A DNA stretch of 64,000 bases. Origin: CAZBRS01 sp964494475. GTDB taxonomy: Bacteria; Myxococcota_A; UBA9042; CAZBRS01. The translations under genes were made by a program, and so were the position numbers. The notes under the pieces are model-generated. The model was not told the DNA's origin. It did no database searches and saw only the letters and a list, made by a program, of their open reading frames with translations. Below, piece after piece: positions 51,453-59,962 of the stretch. Every line of letters starts with the position of its first letter. Within the stretch, counting starts at the first letter, position 1. The DNA lies in contig CAZBRS010000033.1 in the NCBI GenBank assembly GCA_964494475.1, positions 5,111-69,110 on the forward strand, given 5' to 3'.

Positions 51453-52732
51453 GCGGCCCCTCCTCGCGTGGCGGCGATCTCCGCGATGGCGGCGCTCGCC
51501 GTGGCCAGGGCAATGCCCGCGCCGCACTTCGTGCGGACCCAGTCCTGGTGCGCCAGCAGCGTGCCGATGGCGAAGAGCCCCGGGTGGACGACGGCGCCGC
51601 CCTCGCCGAGCGGTCGGCACGTGGCGTCGACCTCGACCCCGACGCTGTTCACCGCGTGGCCGCGCGGATCGAACAGGTCGGCGCGATGCCAGGCGTCGCG
51701 CGTCGGCGGCTGGTCGACCCGCAGGCCGAGCACCGCCTCGCGGACGCCCTGGCGATCGGCGACGAGCCCGCCGCCCATGAAGCGGCCCGTCGCGAGCACG
51801 AGCGTACGCGCCCGGAGCGTGGACCTCGACGGATCGCCCTCGACGGTCAGGGTGAACCCCCGGGAGTCCCGCGCGACCGCGGAGACGCGGCCGTGGATCA
51901 GGCGCTGCACCCCGCGCGCCGAGACCGCACGCTCGAGGGCATCCTTCAGCCGCAACCCGGGCACCGAGGTGGGGATGGTCGGAAGCTCGAACACGGGGAC
52001 GCCGAGGGCGGCCGACAGCTCGGTCGCGACCGTCTCGAGCCGACGGATCCCGAGCACGGGCGGGAAGCCCACCGCTTCGGCGTCGCCGACGTGCGGTCGG
52101 ACCAGGTCGGCCAGGCGCGCGCGGTGGTGCTTCAGCTCGAGGGCCCTTGCGATGTGGGCCCCGTAGGCCTCTCCTACGGTGGCAGGCTCCGGGAACCCCA
52201 CGCGCAGGGTGCGCAGGCCCGGCCAGCGCGCCCCCAGGCTCTCGACGACGGCGCGGGCGCTCACCTCGCGCAGCCCCTCGAAGTCGACCAGCAGGCAGCG
52301 CCTGCGGGCCGCGAAGGCCTCGGCGCCGACCTGCATGGCGCGGGGCACGCAGTAGGTCGACTTGACGGTGCCCACGCCCGTGACGACCTCGACGTTGGTG
52401 TCGCCGGGCGGGCTGTAGGCGAGGCCCGTCTCGCCGAGCGCGGCGACGAGCTCGGCGAAGGCCGCGCGCAGCTCCGCGGCGTTCCGGCAACGGTAGGGGT
52501 GCTGCGGCTGATCGGCCAGCAGCGCGGCGATGGCCGCCCAGGGGTCCTTCCAGCGCCGACCTTCGGCCACCGGGTGCACGCCCATGAGATCGAGCAGCCC
52601 CGACGAGAAGAGCAGGGCGCCCGCGTTGCCCACCTGCACGGTGTCGAGCCCGCGGTCTCCGGCGAAGACGGCCGCGGCCATGCCCGCCAGGCCCGCGCCT
52701 ACGATGGCCACGTCGTGAAGGTGATCGTTCAT
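51449..52732 (-). CDS. glpB: anaerobic glycerol-3-phosphate dehydrogenase subunit B
   Basis: 427 residues; the ATG begins MNDHLHDVAIVGAGLAGMAAAVFA, a Rossmann FAD-binding motif. The family features DLMGVHP, VGTVKSTYCVPRAM, RVGFPEP, and the C-terminal FAIGTLLAHQDWVRTKCGAGIALATAS match GlpB, which carries FMN in E. coli and works with GlpA. Its stop overlaps the start of the membrane Fe-S gene and its start overlaps the GlpA stop, both by ATGA. The protein should be cytoplasmic and attached to the membrane complex. Confidence 0.88.
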   Translation of the reverse strand: MNDHLHDVAIVGAGLAGMAAAVFAGDRGLDTVQVGNAGALLFSSGLLDLMGVHPVAEGRRWKDPWAAIAALLADQPQHPYRCRNAAELRAAFAELVAALGETGLAYSPPGDTNVEVVTGVGTVKSTYCVPRAMQVGAEAFAARRRCLLVDFEGLREVSARAVVESLGARWPGLRTLRVGFPEPATVGEAYGAHIARALELKHHRARLADLVRPHVGDAEAVGFPPVLGIRRLETVATELSAALGVPVFELPTIPTSVPGLRLKDALERAVSARGVQRLIHGRVSAVARDSRGFTLTVEGDPSRSTLRARTLVLATGRFMGGGLVADRQGVREAVLGLRVDQPPTRDAWHRADLFDPRGHAVNSVGVEVDATCRPLGEGGAVVHPGLFAIGTLLAHQDWVRTKCGAGIALATASAAIAEIAATRGGAA

Positions 52733-54279
52733 CGCGGGAGCTCCAGGCCATGCAGGCCGCAGTGCAAGGCCTCGGCCAGCTCGGCCTCGGCCAGCTGCTC
52801 GCCCCACAGGATCGGTTGCTGCCCGCGCCAGCGCTCGCCGAAGAACTGCGCGCTCTCGCGCAGGGCGCTGTCGCCGGTGAGGATGCCGCGGTCGACCAGG
52901 TGCGCGGCGGCCCGCACGGTGCAGAAGGCCCCCTGGCAGGCGCCCTTGCCCAGGCGGCTGCGCAGGGCGATGTCGGCCAGCAGCCTGCGCTCGCCGTGCC
53001 CGCCCAGCGCGTCGGTGATGTCATCGAGGGTGCGCCGCGAGACCATCTCGCACTCGCACAGCATGGCGTCGCTCCCGTGCTCGTGCATCCAGGCGCGGGC
53101 CGAGAGGCCGGGCTCGGTCCACTCGTGCTCGGGCGCCACGCTCAACGGCTCGGTCCGCGTCCGGCAGGGCGCGCCGACGCCCAGGCGTCCGCAGACCCAG
53201 TCGGCGGTGCGCTCGGCCATCAGGCGGCAGGTGGTCAGCTTGCCCCCGGCGATGGTCACGAGGTTGGCCACCCCCGCGGCCCCGTGGTCCAGCAGCGCGA
53301 AGCCGCGGCTCACGGCGCGGCCGTCGCCCGCCCCGGCGCCCGCGGACACCAGCGGCCGCACGCCGGCGTAGGCGCGGATGTAGCGCATGTCGGCCAGGCC
53401 GGGCACCATCGCCGACGACTCGTCGACGATGCGATCGACCTCTGCGATCGTTGGCGCCACGTCGGCGAGATCCGGAACGGTGATCGAGGTGGTGCCCACG
53501 ATGGAGACGGTGCCGCCGGGCATGACGATGTCGGCGTCGGAGGGCTTGCGCAGGCGATTGAGCACGTGATGGGCGACCCGCGCGTGCGTCACGAGCAGCG
53601 TGCCCTTCGAGTACACCATGGGCACGTCGACGCCCGCGAGCGCGGCTACCTCGCGCGTCCAGGCGCCGGCCGCGTTCACGACCACGTCGGCCCCGATGCG
53701 TGTCTCTTCGCCCGTGAGGCCGTTCTTCACGCGCGTGACGGCGATCCGATCGCCCTCGCGCTCGAAGGCGGTCACGCCGGTGCGTCGCAGCAGCCGTGTC
53801 CCCAGCCTCCGGGCCTCGGCCAGGCTCTGCAGCGACAGCTTGAAGGGGTCGATCGACGCGTCGGGCACGCGGTAGACGGCGATGGTCCGGGGCGACAACG
53901 CCGGCTCGAGGGCGCGCGCCTCGTCGACGGCCAGGGCACGCACGGCGATGCCCGCGCGCTCGCAGAACCCCGGGAAGTCGGCCACGTAGCGCTCGTCGTC
54001 GCCTTGCATGGCCGCGAACAGGCCCCCCGTGTCCTGGATGCACTGGGGCGCCAGGCGCTTCAAGAGCGCCCCCTCCTGGCAGCACTCGGCGGCCGCCTCC
54101 CGGTCGTTGGCGACGTAGCGGGCGCCGCTGTGGAGCAAGCCGTGGTTGCGTCCCGAGGCGCCGGCGTTGATGTCGTCGCGCTCCACGAGCACGCACGACA
54201 CCCCGCGCAGCGCTAGGTCGCGCGCGATGGACGTGCCCGTGGCACCCCCTCCGATGATCAGGACCTGGGTCTCGAGCAC
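52729..54279 (-). CDS. glpA: anaerobic glycerol-3-phosphate dehydrogenase subunit A
   Basis: 516 residues from a GTG 10 nt after GGAGG; a GTG 18 bp upstream lacks a ribosome binding site. FAD-binding motif LIIGGGATGTSIARDLALRG, then LVERDDINAGASGRNHGLLHSGARY and RYIRAYAGVRPLV, matching the family. The C-terminal BFD-like domain keeps the four Cys (CECE and CQGAFC) that hold a [2Fe-2S] cluster. It oxidises glycerol-3-phosphate to dihydroxyacetone phosphate. As first gene of the four-gene set, its product passes electrons to GlpB and then to the membrane Fe-S/HdrB-like pair. A regulator or glycerol transporter is not nearby. Confidence 0.93.
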   Translation of the reverse strand: MLETQVLIIGGGATGTSIARDLALRGVSCVLVERDDINAGASGRNHGLLHSGARYVANDREAAAECCQEGALLKRLAPQCIQDTGGLFAAMQGDDERYVADFPGFCERAGIAVRALAVDEARALEPALSPRTIAVYRVPDASIDPFKLSLQSLAEARRLGTRLLRRTGVTAFEREGDRIAVTRVKNGLTGEETRIGADVVVNAAGAWTREVAALAGVDVPMVYSKGTLLVTHARVAHHVLNRLRKPSDADIVMPGGTVSIVGTTSITVPDLADVAPTIAEVDRIVDESSAMVPGLADMRYIRAYAGVRPLVSAGAGAGDGRAVSRGFALLDHGAAGVANLVTIAGGKLTTCRLMAERTADWVCGRLGVGAPCRTRTEPLSVAPEHEWTEPGLSARAWMHEHGSDAMLCECEMVSRRTLDDITDALGGHGERRLLADIALRSRLGKGACQGAFCTVRAAAHLVDRGILTGDSALRESAQFFGERWRGQQPILWGEQLAEAELAEALHCGLHGLELPR

Positions 54280-54393
54280 GGCCTGGGGACCTCCCACGCT
54301 GCGACGCCGCGGGACGAGGGCGCTCCGCGGCCGCCGATCGGCCGGTTTCTAGCACGAACCGAGGTGCCCGTCGCGTGCTTCTCGAACGAATCG

Positions 54394-55464
54394 TCAGGCG
54401 CCCTGCAGATCCGCGCTCCTGCCTCGTACCCGCGCCGCGGCGGCGTGATAGAAGCCAAACCCCTTCAGCACGCGCGGCTCGTCGCCCAGGTAGCGCCGAC
54501 GGTAGGCGTCGGCGTCGTCGTCGGCCTGCAGGTCGAGCCCCCGCCCCTCCAGGTAGCCCCGCAGCGCGTGCGGCGAGAAGCCGAAGGTCCACGACTCGTG
54601 GGAAGCTCGCAGCGTGGAGGGCACCGCGCCGTCGATCCGCCACGTGCCGTCCAGCACCGCGCGATCGACGTAGGTGAACAGGCACGTCGAGCCGGGCGCC
54701 AACTGCGCCAACTGCCCGAACAAGCGGTCCACCGCCGCGTCGTCCAGGTAGTGCAGCAGGCCCTCCAGCAGCACCACGGCGCGGGCGTTCGCGTCGAAGC
54801 CCGCGGCCGCCAGCGCGACCAGGAGCCCGTAGCGCATAGCGCTATCGGGCTCCGTCTGGGGGTCTGGGGGCCCTCCCCCAGGCGAACAATCCAGGAGCCT
54901 GTCGGTCGTGCTCTCAACGGGTTGCGTCGAAGCCCCCGATGTCGCCAATGGTGTCTCCAGCGTAGTCCGGTCCAATTCGCTACAGGCTCCTGGCGCGTCA
55001 CCGCCGGCCAGGTCCAGCGGCACGAACGAGAGGGCCGCGGCCGGCGGCGGCAGGCGCGCAGCCCGGCGTTGCTTGAGGGCGCTGACCGTGGGGTGGTCCA
55101 CCTCGAAGACGGGCACGCCGGCCAGTTCCCGCAGTCGCCAGGCCCGGTCGTCGAAGCCGGCGCCCAGGATGACCACCTGCCGCGCTCCGCCGGCCAGCGC
55201 CTCGCGAAGCGCGCCGTCCAGCCAGCACGTGCGCCCCAGCGCCGACGTGCGCACGCCGGGCCAGCGGCCGTCGATGACGCCGAGGATGGCGGCTCGGAGC
55301 AGCGGCACTCGCGCCAGCGTCACGATCAGGCGGTGCGTCCCGGTCAGGAACGCGAGCGACGGCGTGGCGTCGAACAGGCGCGACGACGCCGGGCGGCGAA
55401 CGGCCTCGAACGCGCGGAACGCGGCCATGAAGGCGGCCGTGCGGCTGGGTCGCTGGTCGGGCAT
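54394..55464 (-). CDS. LCMT-family SAM methyltransferase with an in-frame insertion
   Basis: 356 residues from an ATG 7 nt after GAGG. The PPM1/LCMT-type class I methyltransferase pattern is present: GARQVVILGAGFDDRAWRL (SAM loop), VPVFEVDHPTV, LSFVPLDLAGG, then LLVALAAAGFDANARAVVLLEGLLHYLDDAAV and a C-terminal FGF region. Between LDLAGG and LLVALAAA lies an unrelated stretch of about 60 residues, rich in Ser/Thr/Pro and encoded by inverted-repeat DNA (54891-54993 and flanks), where typical members have only a short link. The frame survives, so the enzyme may be active or disturbed. Substrate unknown. Confidence 0.8.
   Translation of the reverse strand: MPDQRPSRTAAFMAAFRAFEAVRRPASSRLFDATPSLAFLTGTHRLIVTLARVPLLRAAILGVIDGRWPGVRTSALGRTCWLDGALREALAGGARQVVILGAGFDDRAWRLRELAGVPVFEVDHPTVSALKQRRAARLPPPAAALSFVPLDLAGGDAPGACSELDRTTLETPLATSGASTQPVESTTDRLLDCSPGGGPPDPQTEPDSAMRYGLLVALAAAGFDANARAVVLLEGLLHYLDDAAVDRLFGQLAQLAPGSTCLFTYVDRAVLDGTWRIDGAVPSTLRASHESWTFGFSPHALRGYLEGRGLDLQADDDADAYRRRYLGDEPRVLKGFGFYHAAAARVRGRSADLQGA
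54891..54993. mobile_element. small inverted-repeat element inserted in the methyltransferase gene
   Basis: 103 bp flanked by perfect 12-bp inverted repeats CCAGGAGCCTGT (54891-54902) and ACAGGCTCCTGG (54982-54993). A related sequence (CCAGGAGCCCGTAGCG) occurs at about 54818, and a GC palindrome at 54867-54880, so the insertion may be composite. It has the features of a MITE. It is translated in frame as part of the methyltransferase. Confidence 0.55.
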
Positions 55465-55536
55465 GGGGGGCCTCACGGCGGGTGCAGAGCCAGTGGACGC
55501 AGGCAGTGTAACAAGGCCCGGGGCGTCAGGGAACCC

Positions 55537-56718
55537 TCACGGTAGCCCGCGACTCCCTGCGTCGGACGCGAGCCACCCGAACGGAAAGCGCGCCAGCACG
55601 ATCCGGTCGTAGGGCAGGATCGGGAGGGTGTCGCCCGCCTCGTACAGGCACGCGATCTCGCCGTCGGGGGTCAACGCCAGGGCGGAGTAGGCCGCCGGGC
55701 CGTCGTGCAGGACGCGCGAGGCGGCCCAGGTGCGCCCGCCGTCGAGGCTGCGCCGGACCGTCAGGTGGGCCCTGACCGCGGAGCGCTCGCTGGCGGGGTT
55801 CGAGAAGAGCAGGCCCCGGGGCGTCTGCAGCAGGCTGCCCTGGCACGAGGGATCGAGCAGCTCCTGATCGAAGGCGGTCTCGGCCCACGAGAGGCCGCCG
55901 TCCGTGCTGCGGGCGACCACGCGCCGGTGCGTCTCGGTGAGATCGCGGGCGTTCAAGAGCAGGCTGCCGTCGTCGAGCTCGGCGATCTGCGCTTCGTCGG
56001 TGCCCACTCGGAGGCTCCCGCCCAGGTGCCAGGTCTCGCCGTCGTCGCTGAAGATCACGTGGGAGCGCGACGTGCCGTCGGTGCCGTCGACGTGGTTGCA
56101 GGGCACGACGATCCGCCCGCCGGCCAGCTGGATGCTGCGACCGGGGCCGGTGGCGTAGTGGGTCCACGCGGGGAGCTTCACCTGGTCCGTGAGGTCCGTG
56201 GCGGGGCTCCAGGTCGTGCCGTCGTCCGGGCTGCGCGTCAGGTGCACGCGGCGCTCCCGGGGCGCGTCGGCGGGGTTCGTGCAGAACGGCAACCACACCT
56301 CGCCCGAGCCGCGCAGCACCACCGGGGCCGGATTGCCCGCCGTGTCGACGCCGTGGTCGACCACGACCTGCAAGGGCCCCCACGTTGTGCCCCCGTCGGG
56401 GCTCGCCTTCATGACCAGATCGATGTCACCGGTGTCGTAGATGCCGCTGTGGCGGCCCTCGCAGAAGGCCAGCACGGTCGCCCCGCTCGTCTCGATCAGG
56501 GCGGGGATGCGGAAGCGCAGGTAGCCCTCTTGTCCCGCGACGAAGAGCGTCTCCTCGACCAGCTCCGGCGTGACGACCTCCGGGTCCGCGGACTCCGGCT
56601 CGGCTCCGTCCGGGCCCGGGTCCGACCCGGCCTCCGCGACGTCGACCGGCGCCCCGGCTCCCGGCGCTCCGCACGCCAGGGCGACCGGTACGAACAGATA
56701 CAGGATCCAGGTTCTCAT
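55537..56718 (-). CDS. secreted sialidase (GH33-like) lipoprotein
   Basis: 393 residues; ATG overlaps the TetR stop (ATGA). Lipobox Cys16 and acidic linker to about residue 52. The six-bladed sialidase pattern includes the RIP motif in LRFRIPALIE (69-72) and five Asp boxes: SPDGGTTW, SPDDGTTW, SDDGETWH, STDGGLSW and SLDGGRTW. Active-site acid and Tyr appear in GIYDTGDIDLVMK and GPAAYSALAL...CLYEAGD. The enzyme should remove sialic acid (or a related sugar) from glycans outside the cell. Coupling to a TetR gene suggests controlled expression. Confidence 0.9.
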   Translation of the reverse strand: MRTWILYLFVPVALACGAPGAGAPVDVAEAGSDPGPDGAEPESADPEVVTPELVEETLFVAGQEGYLRFRIPALIETSGATVLAFCEGRHSGIYDTGDIDLVMKASPDGGTTWGPLQVVVDHGVDTAGNPAPVVLRGSGEVWLPFCTNPADAPRERRVHLTRSPDDGTTWSPATDLTDQVKLPAWTHYATGPGRSIQLAGGRIVVPCNHVDGTDGTSRSHVIFSDDGETWHLGGSLRVGTDEAQIAELDDGSLLLNARDLTETHRRVVARSTDGGLSWAETAFDQELLDPSCQGSLLQTPRGLLFSNPASERSAVRAHLTVRRSLDGGRTWAASRVLHDGPAAYSALALTPDGEIACLYEAGDTLPILPYDRIVLARFPFGWLASDAGSRGLP

Positions 56719-57371
56719 GCGTCGTCGCCCTTGCTTGCCGTGGCCACCACGAGCGCGCGCACCTGGTCGAGGATGGCCTCTTTGCGCGCGGCGATCGCTT
56801 CGGGAGCGAAGATGGACGCCCCGCTGAAGCCACTCGAGACCTCCTCGGCAGCGAAGTAGAAGAGGTGCAGCCCCACGATGGACAGCGCCAGTTGGCGCGG
56901 ATCCCGTCGCCGGAACGCGCCCGCGCCCATGCCCGCCTCGAGGAACGTCGCGGTGGCGTCGAGCGTCGCCGCGATGGTGGCCCTCCCCGGTCCCGCCGCG
57001 TAGGGTCCGACGTCGACCATCTCGCGTACGAGCAGCCGCGCCGCGCCGGGGTGAGCGCCGAGGCAGTCCACCACCAGCGCGCCCAGGCGATCGAGGCGCT
57101 CCGCGAACCCGCCCGCCTCGTGCAGCGCCCCCCCGATGTAACCGAGCAGCTCGGACACCACGCCGTCGACGACCTCGCGGTACAGGGTCTCCTTGTCGCC
57201 GAAGTGGTAGAAGAGCGAGGTCTTTCGGACGCCTCCTCGCTCGGCCACGTCGCGCATGCTGGCTCCCGAGAATCCCAGGGCCGCGAAAGCGGCGCGGGCC
57301 GCGTCGAGCAGGTGCTCACGCGGGATGGGCTGCTTGGGCCTTCCCACTCCCCGGGGGTGATCATCGGCCAT
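56715..57371 (-). CDS. TetR-family transcriptional repressor, upstream of the sialidase
   Basis: 218 residues from the ATG of MADDHPRGVGRPKQP. The N-terminal helix-turn-helix is typical: LLDAARAAFAALGFSGASMRDVAERGGVRKTSLFYHFGDKETLYREVV. The C-terminal ligand domain (about 85-218) is helical and not assignable. Its stop overlaps the sialidase start, so it probably regulates its own operon. The promoter lies toward the assembly gap and could not be read. Confidence 0.9.
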   Translation of the reverse strand: MADDHPRGVGRPKQPIPREHLLDAARAAFAALGFSGASMRDVAERGGVRKTSLFYHFGDKETLYREVVDGVVSELLGYIGGALHEAGGFAERLDRLGALVVDCLGAHPGAARLLVREMVDVGPYAAGPGRATIAATLDATATFLEAGMGAGAFRRRDPRQLALSIVGLHLFYFAAEEVSSGFSGASIFAPEAIAARKEAILDQVRALVVATASKGDDA

Positions 57372-57443
57372 GCGACAGGGCCCCACGTGCGATCAACCGC
57401 ACGTCTCCTACACCACGGGCAGGCCGTCGACAATCGAATTGAC

Positions 57444-57543
57444 NNNNNNNNNNNNNNNNNNNNNNNNNNNNNNNNNNNNNNNNNNNNNNNNNNNNNNNNN
57501 NNNNNNNNNNNNNNNNNNNNNNNNNNNNNNNNNNNNNNNNNNN
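57444..57543. other. assembly gap (100 N)
   Basis: Exactly 100 N, a gap of unknown true size. It removes the promoter region of the TetR-sialidase operon and the 5' part of the DUF1566 gene. Confidence 0.95.
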
Positions 57544-58020
57544 GTGGCGCCGGGCACCTGGACCGACAACGGGGACGGAACCGTCAGCGACGGACGGACC
57601 GGCCTGACGTGGCAGAAGAAGGCCCTCAGCGTCTACGTCGACTGGCAGACCGCCGCCGACGCCTGCCTGAAGCTGTCGTTGGCCGGGCAGGACGACTGGA
57701 GGCTGCCGAGCATCGACGAACTCCGCACACTGCTGACGGGATGCCCCCCCACCATGCCCAACGGCAACTGCGACGTCATCCACGGGTGCGTCGAATGCTG
57801 GAACGACTCGTGCAAAGGCTGCGACGACTGGCAGGGCCCCGGGGCCGAGGGGTGCTACATCGATCCGGTCCTGGAAGGGAACTGCTCGTTCTACTGGACG
57901 TCGTCCTCCCTGAACGACGACCCGATCTACACGTGGGGCGTCGCCTTCTACAGCGGCAAGGTCGTCGGCCGCGACAAGGTCGCCTCCAACCCGTACCGGT
58001 GCGTCCGCGACGAGTTCTGA
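57544..58020 (+). CDS. DUF1566 (Lcl-like) domain protein, N-terminus lost in the gap
   Basis: 158 residues are visible; the start lies in the gap or beyond. The DUF1566/Lcl C-terminal pattern is clear: TDNGDGTVSDGRTGLTWQK, AADACLKLSLAGQDDWRLPSIDELRTLL, then YWTSSSLNDDPIYTWGV and PYRCVRDEF. Members are usually secreted and bind surface partners, for example glycosaminoglycans for Lcl. Cys pairs in the middle suggest an extracellular protein. It precedes the vWA lipoprotein gene by 22 bp. Confidence 0.82.
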   Translation: MAPGTWTDNGDGTVSDGRTGLTWQKKALSVYVDWQTAADACLKLSLAGQDDWRLPSIDELRTLLTGCPPTMPNGNCDVIHGCVECWNDSCKGCDDWQGPGAEGCYIDPVLEGNCSFYWTSSSLNDDPIYTWGVAFYSGKVVGRDKVASNPYRCVRDEF

Positions 58021-58042
58021 GCTCGTAGCGGCGGGAGGCCCC

Positions 58043-59830
58043 TTGAAGACCACCATCGCCTGCGTCCTCTCCAGCCTGACGCTGGTCCTGGCTGCCTGCG
58101 GAGGTTCGACGTCCCGCGACGTGACGGCCGGCCGTGACGTCGCCCCCGAGGCCGCCGAGGTCGCGTCGGCGGACGACGCGTTCGCCGACGTCGCCGGAGT
58201 TCCCTCGGAGGCTCTGCCGTCGGATCTCCCGGACGGGGACGGAGCTGACGGCGGCTGCTCCGCCGACTGCCCCGCCGGGTTCTGCGACGAGGAGCTGCGC
58301 GCCTGCCTGTGGTGCTCCGACGACGTGGCGTGCCCCTTCACCGACTGGTGGTGCAAGGCCGGAACGTGCGTCGCCACGGCGTGCGTCCCGGGGCGCACGA
58401 CCTGCGACGGCGTGGCCGCGCTGAGGACGTGCGGCGCCGACGGCGAGACCTGGACGACCTCCGCCTGCGACGCTGGAGCGGCCTGCCGCGACGGCGGTTG
58501 CGAGCCGGTGATCTGCGCGCCCTCGGACCGGACGTGCGAGGACCAGAAGGTCGCCGTGTGCGACGACACCGGCACCTTCTGGACGCAGACCCACTGTCCC
58601 CTCGGCCAGGGGTGCTTCGGCGACGACTGCGTGCCCTACCGGCAGAACGTGCTCCTGGTGTTCGATACGTCCTCGTCCATGTCCAGCGTCCTCGACATGG
58701 ACGCCATCCCGTGCCTCTGTGCGGGCGGCTGCCCCGCCGAACCCTTTCCGGCGTGCGAGCAGCTCGACTGCCCGCGCTCCAAGCTCGGCCTCTCCAAGCT
58801 GGTCTTCACGCAGTTGTTCCAGAGCGAGCAGGGCAAGACGGTGAGCCTCGGCATGATCCACTTCCCCCTGCGCATCGTGGCGCCGCCGACGCTGCAGTGC
58901 ACCAACCCCTTCGGGCTCGGCATCGGGTGGTACGGGCAGGGCGCGTCCGACGACGACCTCATGACGGGCGACGACGGCGACCACGCCCCGGGCGACGACA
59001 GCTACTTCGAGGAGCGCCTGTACGAGATCCTGGCCGTTCCCTTCCCCAGCGCCTACGAAGAAGATCCCCTGGCGGCGGCCGGGCGGTGGGTCAACGGCGC
59101 CGAGGCCGTGGGCGCTTCGACGGCTCCCTGCGGCGACGACGCGGACTGCCCGGGCGGTTTCTGCGGGCTCGACGGGGGCCAGGCCGTCTGCTTCTTCCAC
59201 ACCGATCCGGAGCTGCGCGCGGTCGGCAACACGCCCCTGGGCCGCACGCTGTTCTATGCCGGCGAGTACTACCGCAAGTTCATCGTGGTGCAGGGCAAGC
59301 CCTGCCAGACCTCCGACGATTGCGGCAACGTGAACTACGTCTGCAAGGGCGGCGCGTGCACGGACCCCTACCGCAAGTGCCGCGCCAACAAGATCGTCAT
59401 CCTGACCGACGGCGTCGAGTTCCCGGCCACCACGGCCACGAGCTTCTTCAACCCGGCGGTCCAGGCCAAGCGTCTTCGCCACGGCCTGGGGTGCCAGACG
59501 AGCGCCGATTGCAACGATCCGGCCTTCTGCGCCGGCGACCTGTGCGGCGGGTTCGCCTACCCCTACCGGACCGGCGGCGGCGGCCCGTTGACCGCGATCG
59601 AGGGCCAGGGCCACGAGCGGCTGTTCGACCGCGCGGGCGACCCCATCGTGGTCGCCACCTCGGTCATCGACCTCAGCGCCGAGGGCGAGGCCGCGCACCA
59701 GAACAAGCAGATCGCCGACAACGGCGGTGGCGTCTACTTCCAGGCCAACACTGGGGATCCGTCGGGCATCCTGGCGCAGATCTTCACGATCTTCGACGTG
59801 AAGGAGAACCTGGGCTGCGTGCCGGAGTAG
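58043..59830 (+). CDS. vWA-domain Cys-rich lipoprotein
   Basis: 595 residues from a TTG, supported by GGGAGG 6 nt upstream. Lipobox Cys19 and linker to about residue 70, then Cys-rich EGF-like modules (about 72-190). The von Willebrand A domain begins near 202, with the MIDAS motif DTSSS (Asp208-) in LLVFDTSSSM and later KIVILTDGVEF. Inserted Cys-rich segments occur within the domain. vWA lipoproteins bind partner proteins through a metal ion. It could form a transcription unit with the upstream DUF1566 gene. The TTG start is uncommon. Confidence 0.82.
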   Translation: MKTTIACVLSSLTLVLAACGGSTSRDVTAGRDVAPEAAEVASADDAFADVAGVPSEALPSDLPDGDGADGGCSADCPAGFCDEELRACLWCSDDVACPFTDWWCKAGTCVATACVPGRTTCDGVAALRTCGADGETWTTSACDAGAACRDGGCEPVICAPSDRTCEDQKVAVCDDTGTFWTQTHCPLGQGCFGDDCVPYRQNVLLVFDTSSSMSSVLDMDAIPCLCAGGCPAEPFPACEQLDCPRSKLGLSKLVFTQLFQSEQGKTVSLGMIHFPLRIVAPPTLQCTNPFGLGIGWYGQGASDDDLMTGDDGDHAPGDDSYFEERLYEILAVPFPSAYEEDPLAAAGRWVNGAEAVGASTAPCGDDADCPGGFCGLDGGQAVCFFHTDPELRAVGNTPLGRTLFYAGEYYRKFIVVQGKPCQTSDDCGNVNYVCKGGACTDPYRKCRANKIVILTDGVEFPATTATSFFNPAVQAKRLRHGLGCQTSADCNDPAFCAGDLCGGFAYPYRTGGGGPLTAIEGQGHERLFDRAGDPIVVATSVIDLSAEGEAAHQNKQIADNGGGVYFQANTGDPSGILAQIFTIFDVKENLGCVPE

Positions 59831-59935
59831 GTCCTCCCCCGGTGGTTCCGGGTCATCACGGGCCACGAGCGGGACCGGCGAGCGGTGCGTTGACCTGCGA
59901 GGCCAGGGCGGGCTGCCCGTTTTCACGCCGAGCCT

Positions 59936-59957
59936 GCGCCCGTGCAGGCCCGGGCGC
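59936..59957 (-). terminator. candidate terminator hairpin between convergent genes
   Basis: GCGCCCG (59936-59942) and CGGGCGC (59951-59957) form a 7-bp stem with an 8-nt loop, between the vWA and beta-propeller-like genes. No strong U-tract; a short T-run lies on the other side at about 59920-59923. Confidence 0.3.
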
Positions 59958-59962
59958 GCTCC

